DNA of 20,868 nucleotides from Ophiothrix spiculata (lineage: Eukaryota; Echinodermata; Ophiuroidea; Amphilepidida; Ophiotrichidae): the NCBI GenBank assembly GCA_000969725.1, contig JXSR01S041961.1; one strand, 5' to 3'. Each line of letters starts with the position of its first letter. Position 1 is the first letter of the stretch. Under the pieces are notes generated by a model, which searched no databases, had not been told where the DNA came from, and was given only the letters and a program-made list of their open reading frames with translations. Position numbers and translations under genes: made by a program. Shown piece by piece: positions 1 through 9,513 of the stretch.

Positions 1-437
1 CTAAGAGACTTTGCTTTATTCCAATCATCATCATTATTTGTCTTATGTGCTTTTGAAAAATAATAATCCCTATCTTTACTTAGTCTTAAAAATTCACTAT
101 TAACCCATTCAGGTAAATACCCTTTAACTTTCTTTTCCTTAAATGGTGCATGCTTATCACAGGCATTATTGAATACAGACTGCCATTCATTAAGTGCTTC
201 ATTTACATCATTTATATTACATATTCTTCCCCAATCAATATTTTTGATAGTATCAATATAATCAGCTTCATTAAAGTTCTTGAAACATCTTGATTTAACA
301 ATTGTTGGTGGTAGTTTTAACTTATTACATTTCCTTACAGCATATGTTAATGAATGATCACTTATGCCTAAACTATGAACACGAGATGTATAATTGGTGG
401 TTAATGGCTTTGAGGGTAACAAGTGGAAACTCCATTC
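1..437 (-). mobile_element. Non-LTR retrotransposon (LINE) fragment: C-terminal endonuclease and linker
   Basis: The minus strand is open without a stop from about 437 to the left edge of the window, where it is cut off. Recognisable similarity starts near 385 with HSLGISDHSLTYAVRKC, the conserved SDH block that ends the APE-type endonuclease domain of LINEs. It continues through IDWGRICNINDVNEALNEW and APFKEKKVKGYLPEWVNSE to LSKDRDYYFSKAHKT, the usual linker between endonuclease and reverse transcriptase in L2/CR1/Jockey-like elements. The reverse transcriptase would lie beyond the left edge. An in-frame TGA at 438-440 and loss of similarity beyond about 385 indicate that the 5' part is missing or diverged. 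The frame is intact over 430 bases, so this copy is not very old. The family is not assigned. Confidence 0.85.
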
Positions 438-599
438 TCAGAAAGGGGAGGAAACAAGTTTAAGCCAGAATGGAGCATGTACTGTGATTCATAATGGCCG
501 CTGAAATACAATATGCACAAAAATGGGTTTCAGTGAGTTTGAAACGGTATTAAATACACCACTTAATCAATCAAAAATGGCTTTAAGGGAAGCTACAGG

Positions 600-1400
600 A
601 CCATTTCTACTCAAATAACCACACGATTCAAATCAAATATTTGTAATATTTGGATAATAATTTTGGATCACAGGAAGGTCTCCAGTTAGATTTTAAACAT
701 GCATGTTCCTATTGTTCCCCTGCTCGGCTATTTCTCATTGATTATTTTCATGGTTTTTGATACAGTTTTCAAAGTCACTGTAACCTATTTTTGAGCATAA
801 AATGATATTTTGGCAGCCATTTTGGATCTCAGTATAGGCTTGATATAAGATTTGAAACATGTTATTGTTAACCTTATTTTGAAATATATGCTCCTATTGT
901 TACTTAGAGAGCCATTTTGTATTAATTATTCCAAACTTACTATTTCAAAGTGCCTCTAACCCATTTTTGCACATAAAAACATAATTTAGCAGCCATTTTG
1001 GATCTCAATACATGTAGGCTCCATATTGGATAAGAAACATGCTTACACCCTTATTTGGGAAGAAATGCTCCTATTATTTCCTGCATAGCCATTTTCTGTA
1101 AATTAATTTGAACATTTAGGCCCGTATTCCAGAAAGATGTTTAGCTAAACCATTGTTTAACTGAGCATCAACTGTCCAGGGATGATACGCATCATTAAAG
1201 CTTTCAAGCAGAACAGTTCAATGATTCGTGCTGTTGAGGAGAAATAAAACCTTGATTTAGCTAAACACCTTTCTGGAATACAGGACTTAGTGTTTTTTAT
1301 ACTGTTGTTATGTACCTAACCTATTTTTGCACATAAAACACACTTGCGTCCATTTTGGATCTTAGAACAGTCATCATTTTGATTCTTATACAAACGTCAA
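600..1400. repeat. Degenerate tandem repeat, period about 165-190 bp
   Basis: The block TAACCYATTTTTGNNCATAAAA starts at 781, 957 and 1317, and a weaker copy starts near 617. Each is followed by a version of GCAGCCATTTTGGATCTCA, then GAAACATG, then TGCTCCTATTGTT, then AGCCATTTT. The step between copies is 164, 176 and 189 bases once the element at 1120-1286 is removed. Copies are clearly diverged, so this is an old array. A last decayed echo (GCAGCCTTTTTGAATTTGGCAGC) lies near 1504. I see no coding potential. Confidence 0.75.
1120..1286. mobile_element. MITE-like element, 167 bp, inside the tandem repeat
   Basis: Terminal inverted repeats of about 30 bp bound the element. The left end reads CCCGTATTCCAGAAAGATG followed by TTTAGCTAAA. 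The right end, read in reverse, is CCTGTATTCCAGAAAGGTG followed by TTTAGCTAAA. TTAG flanks both sides (1116-1119 and 1287-1290) and fits a target-site duplication. Removing the insert brings the surrounding repeat unit back to about 189 bp, which independently supports the boundaries. There is no open frame, so it would be non-autonomous. The superfamily is not assigned. Confidence 0.75.
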
Positions 1401-2595
1401 TATAATTGGGGGTGTTGTAATAACATCTTACAAGCTCGAACTGTTGAACTATATGTCAAGAAATCAGTTCATTAAGCAAATATGAGCGTTTTTAAGTAAT
1501 ATAGCAGCCTTTTTGAATTTGGCAGCAATTTTGAAAGTAAAATAATTTCATATTCTAATGCAATACCTTTTGACATTATTCTAACCACTGAACTTTAGCT
1601 TAAAGTAGCAAAATATTAACCAAAAATTACAACATTTAGCCAAAAGTGTGCCTTTTTAAGCCAATATTTCAATATGGCGGCCATCATACAAAGATGGCCG
1701 CCAAAATATTACAAACATATTTCTTTTATGATAGATTGACATGTTCTGCAGGAAAGTCTTGTTTGCAAAAATTTAAAATGACACAAGAGCATAAACTATA
1801 ATGGTCATATGTAAATAGGGTAAAATGTCATGGACACAATGGTACTTGGGACAGTCGGGCAGCAGGGCCTATGCAAATGAGCTTTTAATGAGCAATTTAA
1901 TTTTCATTTCCTGGGTATATCCCGGGTGAATATCAGGACAACTCGGTCGCTAGATTTTTTTTTCTCGACGTGACCTGTTGGATAGTTCGGACTTCGAACC
2001 CCTATAATCACAAGGGGTTTAAGTGCAAATAGCAAATAAAGATGTGGATGAAAATATTCAGAGTTTTTTCAATAGGATAAGCCTATTTTTGACAGTGGAG
2101 AATAAACATTTTCATTTCATTACATTTTTTTTAAAAAATGTCAATTTTAAGCTTTTAAAAATCATGAGGTCAAATCTGGTTATGTGTAGCGTGTTTTACA
2201 AAATTTTATGTAAAATGCTTCTACAAACTGCAAGATGAGATATCAGACATCATATATATGAAATTTGAAATATATATCTTACCTGTAAAACAGTCAAGAT
2301 GAGATGATGTCAGTCATCACATTATCCCGATATACACAGCGAACATCGTAAACGACAAGTCACACCTTTCGAAGGTCTTGGGCTATATCAGGCAAATCTG
2401 ACGTCATTTTCCATACCAGGTGTAGTCTACGTGTGACTGGGAGATGTGCTCTGACTGTGCATATCATTTTAATACGGGCTATTGGGAAATTATTTTATCA
2501 TGTTTATCTATAGAAATTCTTGTGTAAAAATAGTTTATTGAAGGAATATCAATCTAATATGATAGAAAAAATAATACTTTGTTTTCAAATGAAAA
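1401..2595. other. Stretch without a recognised gene
   Basis: AT-rich sequence with frequent stops in all frames. The only structure I can support is the GC-rich hairpin at 1675-1703 and an AT-rich partial palindrome near 2250-2275. An open frame of 71 codons at 2023-2238 starts at a non-ATG codon, is built of AT-rich runs, and is not called. Confidence 0.5.
1675..1703. repeat. Perfect 11-bp hairpin of ATGGCGGCC type
   Basis: TGGCGGCCATC at 1675-1685 and its exact reverse complement at 1693-1703 enclose a 7-base loop. Each arm contains an ATGGCSGCC core, close to the ATGGCGGC core bound by YY1-type zinc fingers. It is a GC-rich island in otherwise AT-rich DNA. Whether it binds anything is inference. 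Confidence 0.6.
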
Positions 2596-2672
2596 AAAAC
2601 AGGATTCGAAACTAGTACCTCTCGCATCAAAAGCGAATAGTATATCCACTACGCTATCGAGATCTCGCTGAC
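2596..2672 (-). pseudogene. tRNA-derived pseudogene or SINE head (Gln UUG-like)
   Basis: On the minus strand, a near-consensus A box TAGCGTAGTGG is followed at tRNA-like distance by a B box GTTTCGAATCC. Between them a 5-bp stem closes a seven-base loop TTTTGAT, which would place anticodon TTG (glutamine). The T stem has mismatches at both ends and no acceptor stem pairs convincingly, so a working tRNA is unlikely. It could be the promoter head of a SINE whose body has decayed. Confidence 0.5.
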
Positions 2673-3633
2673 ATGGAGAGGATGTTTTATCTATATGTAC
2701 CTAACAATAGACAATGCTGCGTAATTGATCACTTCCGGGGTTATATGATTTTTTGTGTAGAAATTTGATGCTTTATTTGACCTCATTGGCGTTACATTTG
2801 CTTACGTGATATGTGCTTTACGCAGAATTATCGCAAATGTTTTAGGAAATCTGTTAAAGAAGTGTTGTCGCTCTCTTTTGACCAAGTGGCTAAAATATAT
2901 TAAGTCCAGAACGGTAGATTTTAGGTAAAATGCAAAGACCTAATTTGATCTCACTTGAGGAAAATAAACACTTGCAAAATCACACAAAAATACACTTATA
3001 TTTCCATATTTTTCATTTTTTTTAAATTTCAAATTTTTTCATAACGCTTATGCTTCTAAGTGCAAGTTTGGTTTGAGATTCTATGCTACTTTGGCGAGTT
3101 TACAGGCATTTTAAACTAGATTATAAAATTATGTTGTCTGTTCTACTTGCTTTGTACTTTGAATATAAATTCAGTTTTGTGATGAAACATTTTGAATTTG
3201 GGCATCATAATCTTACATTCCCTATTGATCATGAGGCTTCACCCTCCCTTCAGAATCAGTCAAAGAGGCAATATCGGTACGGTAGTGAAAATATGATGCA
3301 AGATCATGATATGGGCAATTTTCAAAATTGTCCATCAAATCAATTCACAAGTAGTATACTTACTTTGTTTTTCTTGACTTCATGATGCTCGGATATGATA
3401 CCTGGCTGCTAAGGGAAATCCAGGGATGAAAAATCCTGAAAAATAAATAACATTTATGAATAATTAAGGAAGTATAGCATTAAATCAGATCCTTGGTTTT
3501 GGGTAATGCAAAAATGTTAAGAAAGAGTGAACTCCATAAGAAAGGGTACAATTCAATATTCCAATGTCATTAAAACTTCACCTCTTTTTGTCTGAATAAA
3601 AAGAAGAGTTCAAACTGAATACATGCTCAATAC
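2673..3633. other. Stretch without a recognised gene
   Basis: AT-rich. A 100-codon open frame on the plus strand (3083-3385) has no recognisable domain, no convincing splice sites and no family likeness, and I leave it uncalled. No repeat or RNA structure stands out. Confidence 0.45.
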
Positions 3634-4025
3634 TTAAGGGGTTTTCTCTGAGATACAGTTGCTTACAACTGCGGGATAACGATTTTTTTCATAAATAGTA
3701 AGAAATCAAAAAAATGTTTGCATCCGTTTTGCATGCTCAAATTTCAATGCACACTGAACGCATGCTTTACTAACGCGTTTGGTTAATCACGTTCCACCTA
3801 GCTGCGTAATATATACGCGGGAAATATGCAGACGCAAATGTTATCAAAAAAATGCCAGTTTTGGTCGTTTTTCTTGAAAACTAACACGGTGACCATATTT
3901 TTTTATTTCAGTATTTTGAAGAGCGCAGAAAGTGCTATAACATATGTAAAAATTTAAAAAAATAAATAGAGGATTTACTATTTTACAAGCACATAATGAT
4001 CGACATTTTGGAGTTTTCCCTATAC

Positions 4026-4037
4026 TTTGTATGGTTA
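4026..4037. repeat. Target-site duplication, left copy (12 bp)
   Basis: TTTGTATGGTTA here is repeated exactly and in the same orientation at 5659-5670. The two copies bracket the Penelope-like element. Confidence 0.75.
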
Positions 4038-4151
4038 TCAAAATAAAGTTAATATGTTTCTACGACACTCACCATTTAATATTCCGTAATATTTTCGGAG
4101 AAACCCTTCTCCGTCCTCAGCGGTTGTTGGCTGAATGATGACTGATAAATC
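4038..4151. repeat. Left inverted terminal repeat (pLTR) of the PLE
   Basis: Begins TCAAAATAAAG and ends GACTGATAAATC, and is reverse-complementary to 5509-5621. Visible differences are a 2-base indel near TTAATATG and two substitutions in the TTCTCC segment, giving roughly 96% identity by eye. The stop codon of the nuclease frame overlaps its inner edge. Confidence 0.88.
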
Positions 4152-5503
4152 ATCTACAACTGGACGTTGGTGGTGTCCTAATAGGTGTTTCTAGTAGTAG
4201 AGAATCATAAAATCTTGGAAGTTCACGGCCCCCGTCTCTGTTTAAGGTGGGGCTGGCTTCTCTTTTGATGTAGATGGCCTCCCGGATTTTCCTAGGGATT
4301 AATTTTTCCTCCTGGCATAAAACTTTGGTGTTCATGTTATCTAGTTCGTGTCCTGTGGCTTTAAAATGCTCAGCGATGGCGGACTGATTCGAGGGTGTGA
4401 TGGCAATATGTTCTTTGATGCGTTCACCCAGGTTCCTCTTGGTCTCGCCTACATAAACCTTGTGATGGTCTTTGCACTGGAGCCGGTAAACAACCCCAGA
4501 CTTGACTTCAGGTGATGTTTTGTCCTTAGGTGCGACAAGCATTTGCCGGAGTGCTTGATGTGGCTTGAAAGTGGTAGAGGTACCGTACTGTCCATATACA
4601 CGTTTTAATTTCTCTGAGACTCCATTTACAAAGGGAATAACCACAGGGAACTTTCTTGAGCTGGATGTTGTCGTCGGAGTTGGATTCAAATTCTGCGATG
4701 TCTGATCTTTTTTGACGGTAGCGCATTTAAAACTCCAATCTTGGTATCCGCAGCGTTTTAATGCCGATTTTACATTCTTAATTTCATTGTCCTTATCAGT
4801 TTGTTGTGTGACCACAGTCTCTGCTCTGTGAAAAAGAGTTAATCACACTAAGTTTGTGCTCTAGTGGATGATGAGAGTCAAAGGCCAAATATTGGTCAGT
4901 GTGGGTAGGTTTTCTGTACACACTGACCTCTAAGCTCCCATCAGGTTGTCTCTTCACAAGCGTATCAAGAAACGGCAGTTGTCCGTCTTTTTCCGGATCG
5001 TTGGTGAACTTGATGTGTGGGTTTTGACTGTTGATATGATCCGTAAATTCTTGAACTTTGGATTTATCGATGATGACATAGACATCATCCACATATCGAA
5101 ACCACACTTTTGGACCACATTTCGCGGATTTTAAAGCTTTCAGTTCAAAATCTTCCATATACAAGTTCAAATATACATAATTGGAGACACAGGTGATCCC
5201 ATCGCACAGCCATGATCTCGTTGGTATAATTGGCTTCTGAATTTAAAGTAAGTAGTGGTTAAACAAAATTCAAGAAGTCTCACAACTTCCTCCGTGTTCA
5301 AATATGTCCTCTTTTTCCAGGAATTATCATTTGACAGAAGATCTTTGACCACTATTAAAGCCCCATCTATGGGTACACTGGTGAACAATACGGTAATATC
5401 GTAGGAGCTTTGTACTTCAGTGTCTAACAAGCGAATATCTTTCAACTTGGAAACAAAGTCCTGTGAATTCAAAATATGGTGTTTAGATTTGCCGTCCAGT
5501 AGC
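4150..5503 (-). pseudogene. PLE polyprotein remnant: reverse transcriptase palm plus GIY-YIG endonuclease
   Basis: Reverse transcriptase and nuclease for target-primed retroposition. Reading leftward from about 5503, LLDGKSKHHILNSQDFV leads into motif A (YDITVLFTSVP, with the catalytic Asp) and motif B (AMGSPVSP). After a break come NLYMEDFE and motif C (RYVDDVYV, with the catalytic Asp pair), then the thumb block YRKPTHTDQYLAFDSHHP. After a second break, TVVTQQTDKDNEI leads to the GIY-YIG domain (GVVYRLQCKDHHKVYVGETK, then ERIKEH) and a C-terminus ending at 4150. The first break is a frameshift near 5170-5180, with about five extra bases between SPI and NLYME. The second is near 4838-4843, between SVIN and LFHRAE. 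The N-terminal reverse transcriptase motifs are absent because the copy is truncated at the junction with the right terminal repeat. The frame opens internally, with no start codon of its own. The copy should be inactive. Confidence 0.9.
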
Positions 5504-5508
5504 TAGAG

Positions 5509-5621
5509 GATTTATCAGTCATCATTCAGCCAACAACCGCTGAGGAGGGAGAATGGTTTCTCCGAAAATATTACGGAATATTAAATGGTGAGTGTCGTAG
5601 AAACATAAACTTTATTTTGAT
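5509..5621. repeat. Right inverted terminal repeat (pLTR) of the PLE
   Basis: Inverted partner of 4038-4151. It is joined within about six bases to the truncated reverse transcriptase frame, so it caps the 5' end of the coding strand. Confidence 0.88.
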
Positions 5622-5658
5622 GTCTTCAACCGACACGTATAAAATCTCTTCATTCTCG

Positions 5659-5670
5659 TTTGTATGGTTA
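5659..5670. repeat. Target-site duplication, right copy (12 bp)
   Basis: Exact copy of TTTGTATGGTTA at 4026-4037. It continues into GGTTAATC, which matches the start of the other internal repeat copy of the host element, so the insertion fell at the start of that copy. Confidence 0.75.
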
Positions 5671-5843
5671 ATCGGGTGATTTTTGGGGAAAATATGTACT
5701 TTTTGAAATGCCTGTATCTCAAAATCGAGTATGGTGACCTATATTTTTTATTTTAGAATCGTTATCAGCACAAATAAATCTACCAAATACTAAATTTTTA
5801 AGAAAATAAATGGAGTTTTTGCATCTCAGAGAAAACCCCTTAA

Positions 5844-7140
5844 CCGGCTTTCTTCAATGATGGGAAGGTAACAGGTGCGACAAACCCCTCACCGCAAAAT
5901 GTGAAGTCTCTACCAAACGCTTCGTAAGAGAGATGGTCACTCTGACCTGTGAAATACAGGCCGTCCCCTTTACCTTTACTTAACTTAATTTAATATTTTT
6001 TCAGCCTTATAAAAATTCCCATATAAGCTACTGTGTTGCAATAACTGTCGGGACCCCAACAGTAATATGAAACCTACACAATTTCTAATTTTTTCTAAAA
6101 ATGCAAATACATCACAAAAGTTTGACAAAGGTGACTTTGGACATAAAGTGTGGATGAAGAATTGCCCCTTTATGTTTTTTCTTTTCATTTTAAACTTCTC
6201 TGTTATCAGTGCGATAATACCCATTTGTTGAATATCCATAACATGAAACGTGATTTATGTGCTGCTCAGAAAAAAGACAACTTTTTTCCTTGTTCACACA
6301 TGTGTGTGCCAATATTCCAGAATTTTGATAATTTCAGAATGGTGCAAATTATGTAACTGTACAAATGAAATCATTGCAAAGTGCAACATTTGCTTTAGGA
6401 CTCCTGTGGGCTTTCGAGGTTCTATCTCAGCCATTTTTGCACAAATTTTCAAGTGGTGTATTATGAAAGAGCAAAAATGTAATAATAGAATGTATATTTT
6501 GGAAACGTTCAGAGTTAGCAGACTTTGATGCATTGTTGACCTAACCACATGTTGTGTTTCTTTTTGCGCCAGGTGTATATTGATGTATATGTACATACAT
6601 TCAAAATACACCTGAAACAAGTTTTGGTTTATTGGCAAAGAGTTCGGAACTTCCTTAGAATTATCAAATTTAGCTAATTTAACTTTCTTTTGATCATTGG
6701 AATAAGATACAATAAATATAATAGCATTTGGGGGAGTAACAGCTGGATAAAATTTGAAGGTTTGAACCTTTAGAGGCCATATATTTTGTTGTTGTGATAT
6801 CGGTAGAAGAATTTTTCATGTATCTTTTTTCTCCACTTTCTGATACCTCACATATAAAACACATATCAAAATAAAGCTTTTGATAACATTAAAATATGTA
6901 CAAATGTATTTTGTGAAGTGGATATGGAATAGGCCAGTTGAGCGGTCAAATGATCAATGGCTCATTCCAGTAGAAACTAAACCTTTTTTGATTTCAAGCA
7001 AAAAATCAGCTTTTTTATTCGACCATATAAACATGTTTTTCAGTCATACATTTGTTACTTGGTACGTGAAAAGTATTTTCCAATCAGAAATTGTAAAGTT
7101 TGTCTATCCGTGCATGAATGAGCACATGTTTTGTTTCAAA
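5844..7140. other. Stretch without a recognised gene
   Basis: AT-rich. Overlapping open frames of 68-114 codons on both strands between 5985 and 7191 contradict one another and show no domain, conserved block or splice context. A small inverted repeat CAGGTGTAT/ATACACCTG lies near 6571-6614. Nothing else is supported. Confidence 0.45.
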
Positions 7141-7144
7141 AATG

Positions 7145-7522
7145 TCACAAACGTTAAAAACGTTACAACAAAAAACAATGCATTAAAATAAATCATGGCG
7201 ATATAATGTTCTGTAATTTTTATGAAATATTTGTAAATATGTTTCCCATAATCGGTGTAAGGCGCAATAAAAAAAATCGTTGGCACTTCAGAGAAATTGT
7301 ACTTTGTAGTCATTAGGAGCAAAAAACCATTTCAGTGCGCGGTCACAAACGTTACCGAACGTAACATGAACTTAACTCAGGATTTTGGCAATTGATTTAA
7401 TTTTCAAACATCTACATATCTTGAACCCACCAGTGAGCACCATTATCAACAACAAACTCGTTGATACAATGTTTATGCTAGGTTCAAAGAGAAATTTTTC
7501 AATTTTTCGGTCACAAACGTTA
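7145..7522 (+). repeat. Three copies of the 12-mer TCACAAACGTTA
   Basis: Exact copies start at 7145, 7343 and 7511, all on the plus strand, with spacings of 198 and 168 bases. The sequence between them is only loosely similar. They may be relics of a decayed tandem repeat of about 180 bp or a shared binding motif; I cannot tell which. Confidence 0.45.
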
Positions 7523-8696
7523 CTTTGGAATGAGCCCAATACCATTCTTATTCTTCGTTTATTACCAGTTAGCAAAGATTTCTTGTGTTTTTGCATATTC
7601 ATGCTTATAACAATGTTGTGTAATTACTTGTATGAATTTACTATGATTTTAAACAAATGTGTACATTTACGAACATATTGCGAAAATGTTTGTGTCACAA
7701 AAAAGTGAAGCAGGTAACATAGTATAAGTATATATTTTTGGAAATTTCTCTAGGTGTGCAGATGTCAATAATGATATTCTTTAGGGGTATCAGGTTAAAA
7801 CAGAAAGCTCACCTGAAGTTTTAATATTTTTTCAATTCAGAGTATCTCTCTTACTTAACCCCACTAAAAAGAATGTCATTTTTGAAATCCTCATGAAAAT
7901 TCCATTTCAATCAAAAATCGAAGCAGTTTTATAACAACTTCTCTGTTCCCTGTTATTTGCTCAATGGTTTGCAAACCAGTCAGCAATCACAAAAACAAGT
8001 TAAAAATTCATTACATATGCACATGCCACAGGAAAATCCCTGCAATTTTGCAGAATAGACATATTAACAACAACTGATAACAATCTTAATGAAATTGATC
8101 TACATTTCTTGTTATTTTAAACACAGTGGTGTATAAAATTGTTTTATAATACTTATTGTTTAATTTGTAGAGTTACATGTAAATAATGTTCATGGTAATA
8201 TTTACTTGCCCTTGTATAACTAACATTTCTCTACAATTCCATGCTGTATGAGCTCTGTATGTGTTATAGCAATCAATTTGAATCTGTTTCAGTTTTATCA
8301 ACAGTCATTTACAGTCAAAAACCTTGTTTCCAGGCAACTGGTTCACAAAATTTTACTTTCAGCCATTGATTAATTTGACCACATACTGCGTTTAATATAG
8401 TGAATAATAATACAAACAATGAGTAAACAGAGCGGTACCTTTATCTGTATTATCAAAAATAAATTGATACATTATAACAAAGCAAAAGTTGATTGGTGCA
8501 GGATTTGTCACTCATGAATTTCAAAGTTTCCTATCAATGCTGGAGACCGTCATTAATCCCATGGAACCAATTTCAATGCAGTTAAAATGACATTTATAGC
8601 CTTCCCATTTCCATCTACAATCTGAATTCACAGTAGGAGGTATGAACACATAAACATGTATCCAATGGTAACTTTTGTTGGGACTTCATCACTTTG
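7523..8696. other. Stretch without a recognised gene
   Basis: AT-rich with no supported open frame, repeat or RNA gene. It borders the large palindrome on its right. Confidence 0.45.
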
Positions 8697-8934
8697 TCAG
8701 CAATGGGCTCCAGCCAGTTATAGGCACGCATCTTGTTTAGTCAACAAAAAAGCACTTGGCTTCCAGCACTGCAGTTTGGTTACAATTGTAACCAAACTGC
8801 AGTGCAAAAAACCAAGTGCCTTCCAGCACTGCAGTTTGGTTACAATTGTAACCAAACTGCAGTGCTGGAAGCCAAGTGCTTTTTTGTTGACTAAACAAGA
8901 TGCGTGCCTATAACTGGCTGGAGCCCATTGCTGA
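8697..8934. repeat. Perfect long inverted repeat: 109-bp arms, 20-bp loop, with nested 40-bp palindromes
   Basis: Bases 8697-8805 and 8826-8934 are exact reverse complements; I checked them block by block. Each arm ends inside with a 40-bp perfect palindrome (8766-8805 and 8826-8865, centred on TTACAATTGTAA). The 60-bp segment 8746-8805 is repeated in tandem at 8806-8865, except that an 8-mer in it is flipped: GCACTTGG at 8752-8759 becomes CCAAGTGC at 8812-8819. A simple history is a spacerless palindrome with 89-bp arms, then a 60-bp duplication and an 8-bp inversion. It encodes no gene; the open frame across it is a by-product. It could be a snapback MITE, but I see no target duplication. 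Confidence 0.93.
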
Positions 8935-9199
8935 TACCGGGGGCTGATAGCTATGTCTTAATTATGGAGCACCAATAATCTTTGAAGCAAATTTGGAATT
9001 TGAATATTTGTGCAATTGTATAGGTAAGATGTAACTTTTTAACATATAAGCAAATTTTTTTCTGTCAAGTGCATCAGCTTAGGATGTTTTGTGACTCCAG
9101 CGCTCCATGTGAGGTGTGTATTATTAATTGTGGAAAGTTGTTTATCCAAAAAATACAACTTCAATCTATGTATACATCCACCATTCCATGTATATACGA

Positions 9200-9513
9200 A
9201 GTCCACTAGTGGAGTATCTGCGACCCCTCCTCTATTAATCCTCTTGTGGAGTAATTGCGCACGATGTGCACGGATACTCCTCTAGTGGACTTTCGGCGCA
9301 CGGTGCGCTAGAATCATCTTTCTCTATATTATAGGACGGTGGATTTTTTCAGCGCATGGGTCGCGGTAAATCCACTAGTGGACTTTCGGCGCACGATGTT
9401 TTAAAAACATCTTTCTCTATATAGGAAGGAGGATGTTTTCTGCGCACGGGTCGCGGTAAATCCACTAGTGAACTTTTGGCGCACGGTGCGCTAGAATCAC
9501 CTTTTATTCTGAA
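9200..9513 (-). repeat. 90-bp palindromic repeat array, left arm (reversed)
   Basis: About three and a half units in reverse orientation relative to the array at 9713-10842. The marker TCCACTAGTGGAC occurs at 9371 and recurs as TCCACTAGTGAAC at 9461, exactly 90 bases on. TCCTCTAGTGGAC lies at 9278, 93 bases before the first. The outermost part (9200-9300) is a longer variant with GAGTATCTGCGACCCCTCC and TTGCGCACGATGTGCACGG. Its reverse complement appears at about 10600-10720 in the right array. Confidence 0.88.

Larger units (their letters stand above)
4038..5658 (-). mobile_element. Penelope-like retroelement (PLE), 5'-truncated, with inverted terminal repeats
   Basis: The element runs on the minus strand between exact 12-bp direct repeats (4026-4037 and 5659-5670). 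It encodes a reverse transcriptase fragment followed by a GIY-YIG endonuclease, the combination that defines canonical Penelope elements. It ends in inverted repeats of about 115 bp, left 4038-4151 and right 5509-5621, which differ at only a few positions. A further 37 bp (5622-5658) lies between the right repeat and the target duplication. Terminal repeats in inverted orientation, 5' truncation, variable target duplications and a short extra segment beside one terminal repeat are all known Penelope traits. The retained reverse transcriptase frame stops at the inner edge of the right repeat. Confidence 0.9.
3638..5839. mobile_element. TTAA-flanked TIR element, split by a Penelope-like insertion
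   Basis: A perfect 17-bp terminal inverted repeat, GGGGTTTTCTCTGAGAT at 3638-3654 and its complement at 5823-5839, is bounded on both sides by TTAA (3634-3637 and 5840-5843). After removal of the nested retroelement and one target duplication the element is about 570 bp. Internally it has two diverged copies in the same orientation: GGTTAATC, then GGGAAA-ATATG, then GGTGACC, then an ATTTTTTATTT run, then AAATAAATRGAG. One copy lies at about 3780-3973 and the other at about 5664-5818. No transposase is visible. TTAA target duplications are typical of piggyBac and Kolobok superfamilies; I cannot choose between them. Confidence 0.7.

Noticed and set aside
1990-2020. B-box-like GGGGTTCGAAGTCC on the minus strand, suggestive of a tRNA
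   Set aside because: No A box or anticodon stem lies at the right distance; it is better explained by the small hairpin ACCCCTATAATCACAAGGGGT.
3083-3385. 100-codon plus-strand open frame
   Set aside because: It begins at an ATG but has no domain, no splice context and an AT-driven composition at its start; I could not distinguish it from chance.
4526-4726. 66-codon minus-strand frame inside the Penelope-like element
   Set aside because: It overlaps the GIY-YIG-containing frame in another phase and has no likeness to any domain.
5985-7708. Many overlapping open frames of 68-114 codons on both strands
   Set aside because: Mutually exclusive, AT-driven, without conserved blocks or splice signals.
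8656-8913. 85-codon plus-strand open frame
   Set aside because: It is generated by the inverted and tandem repeats of the 109-bp palindrome; the peptide repeats itself and has no family likeness.
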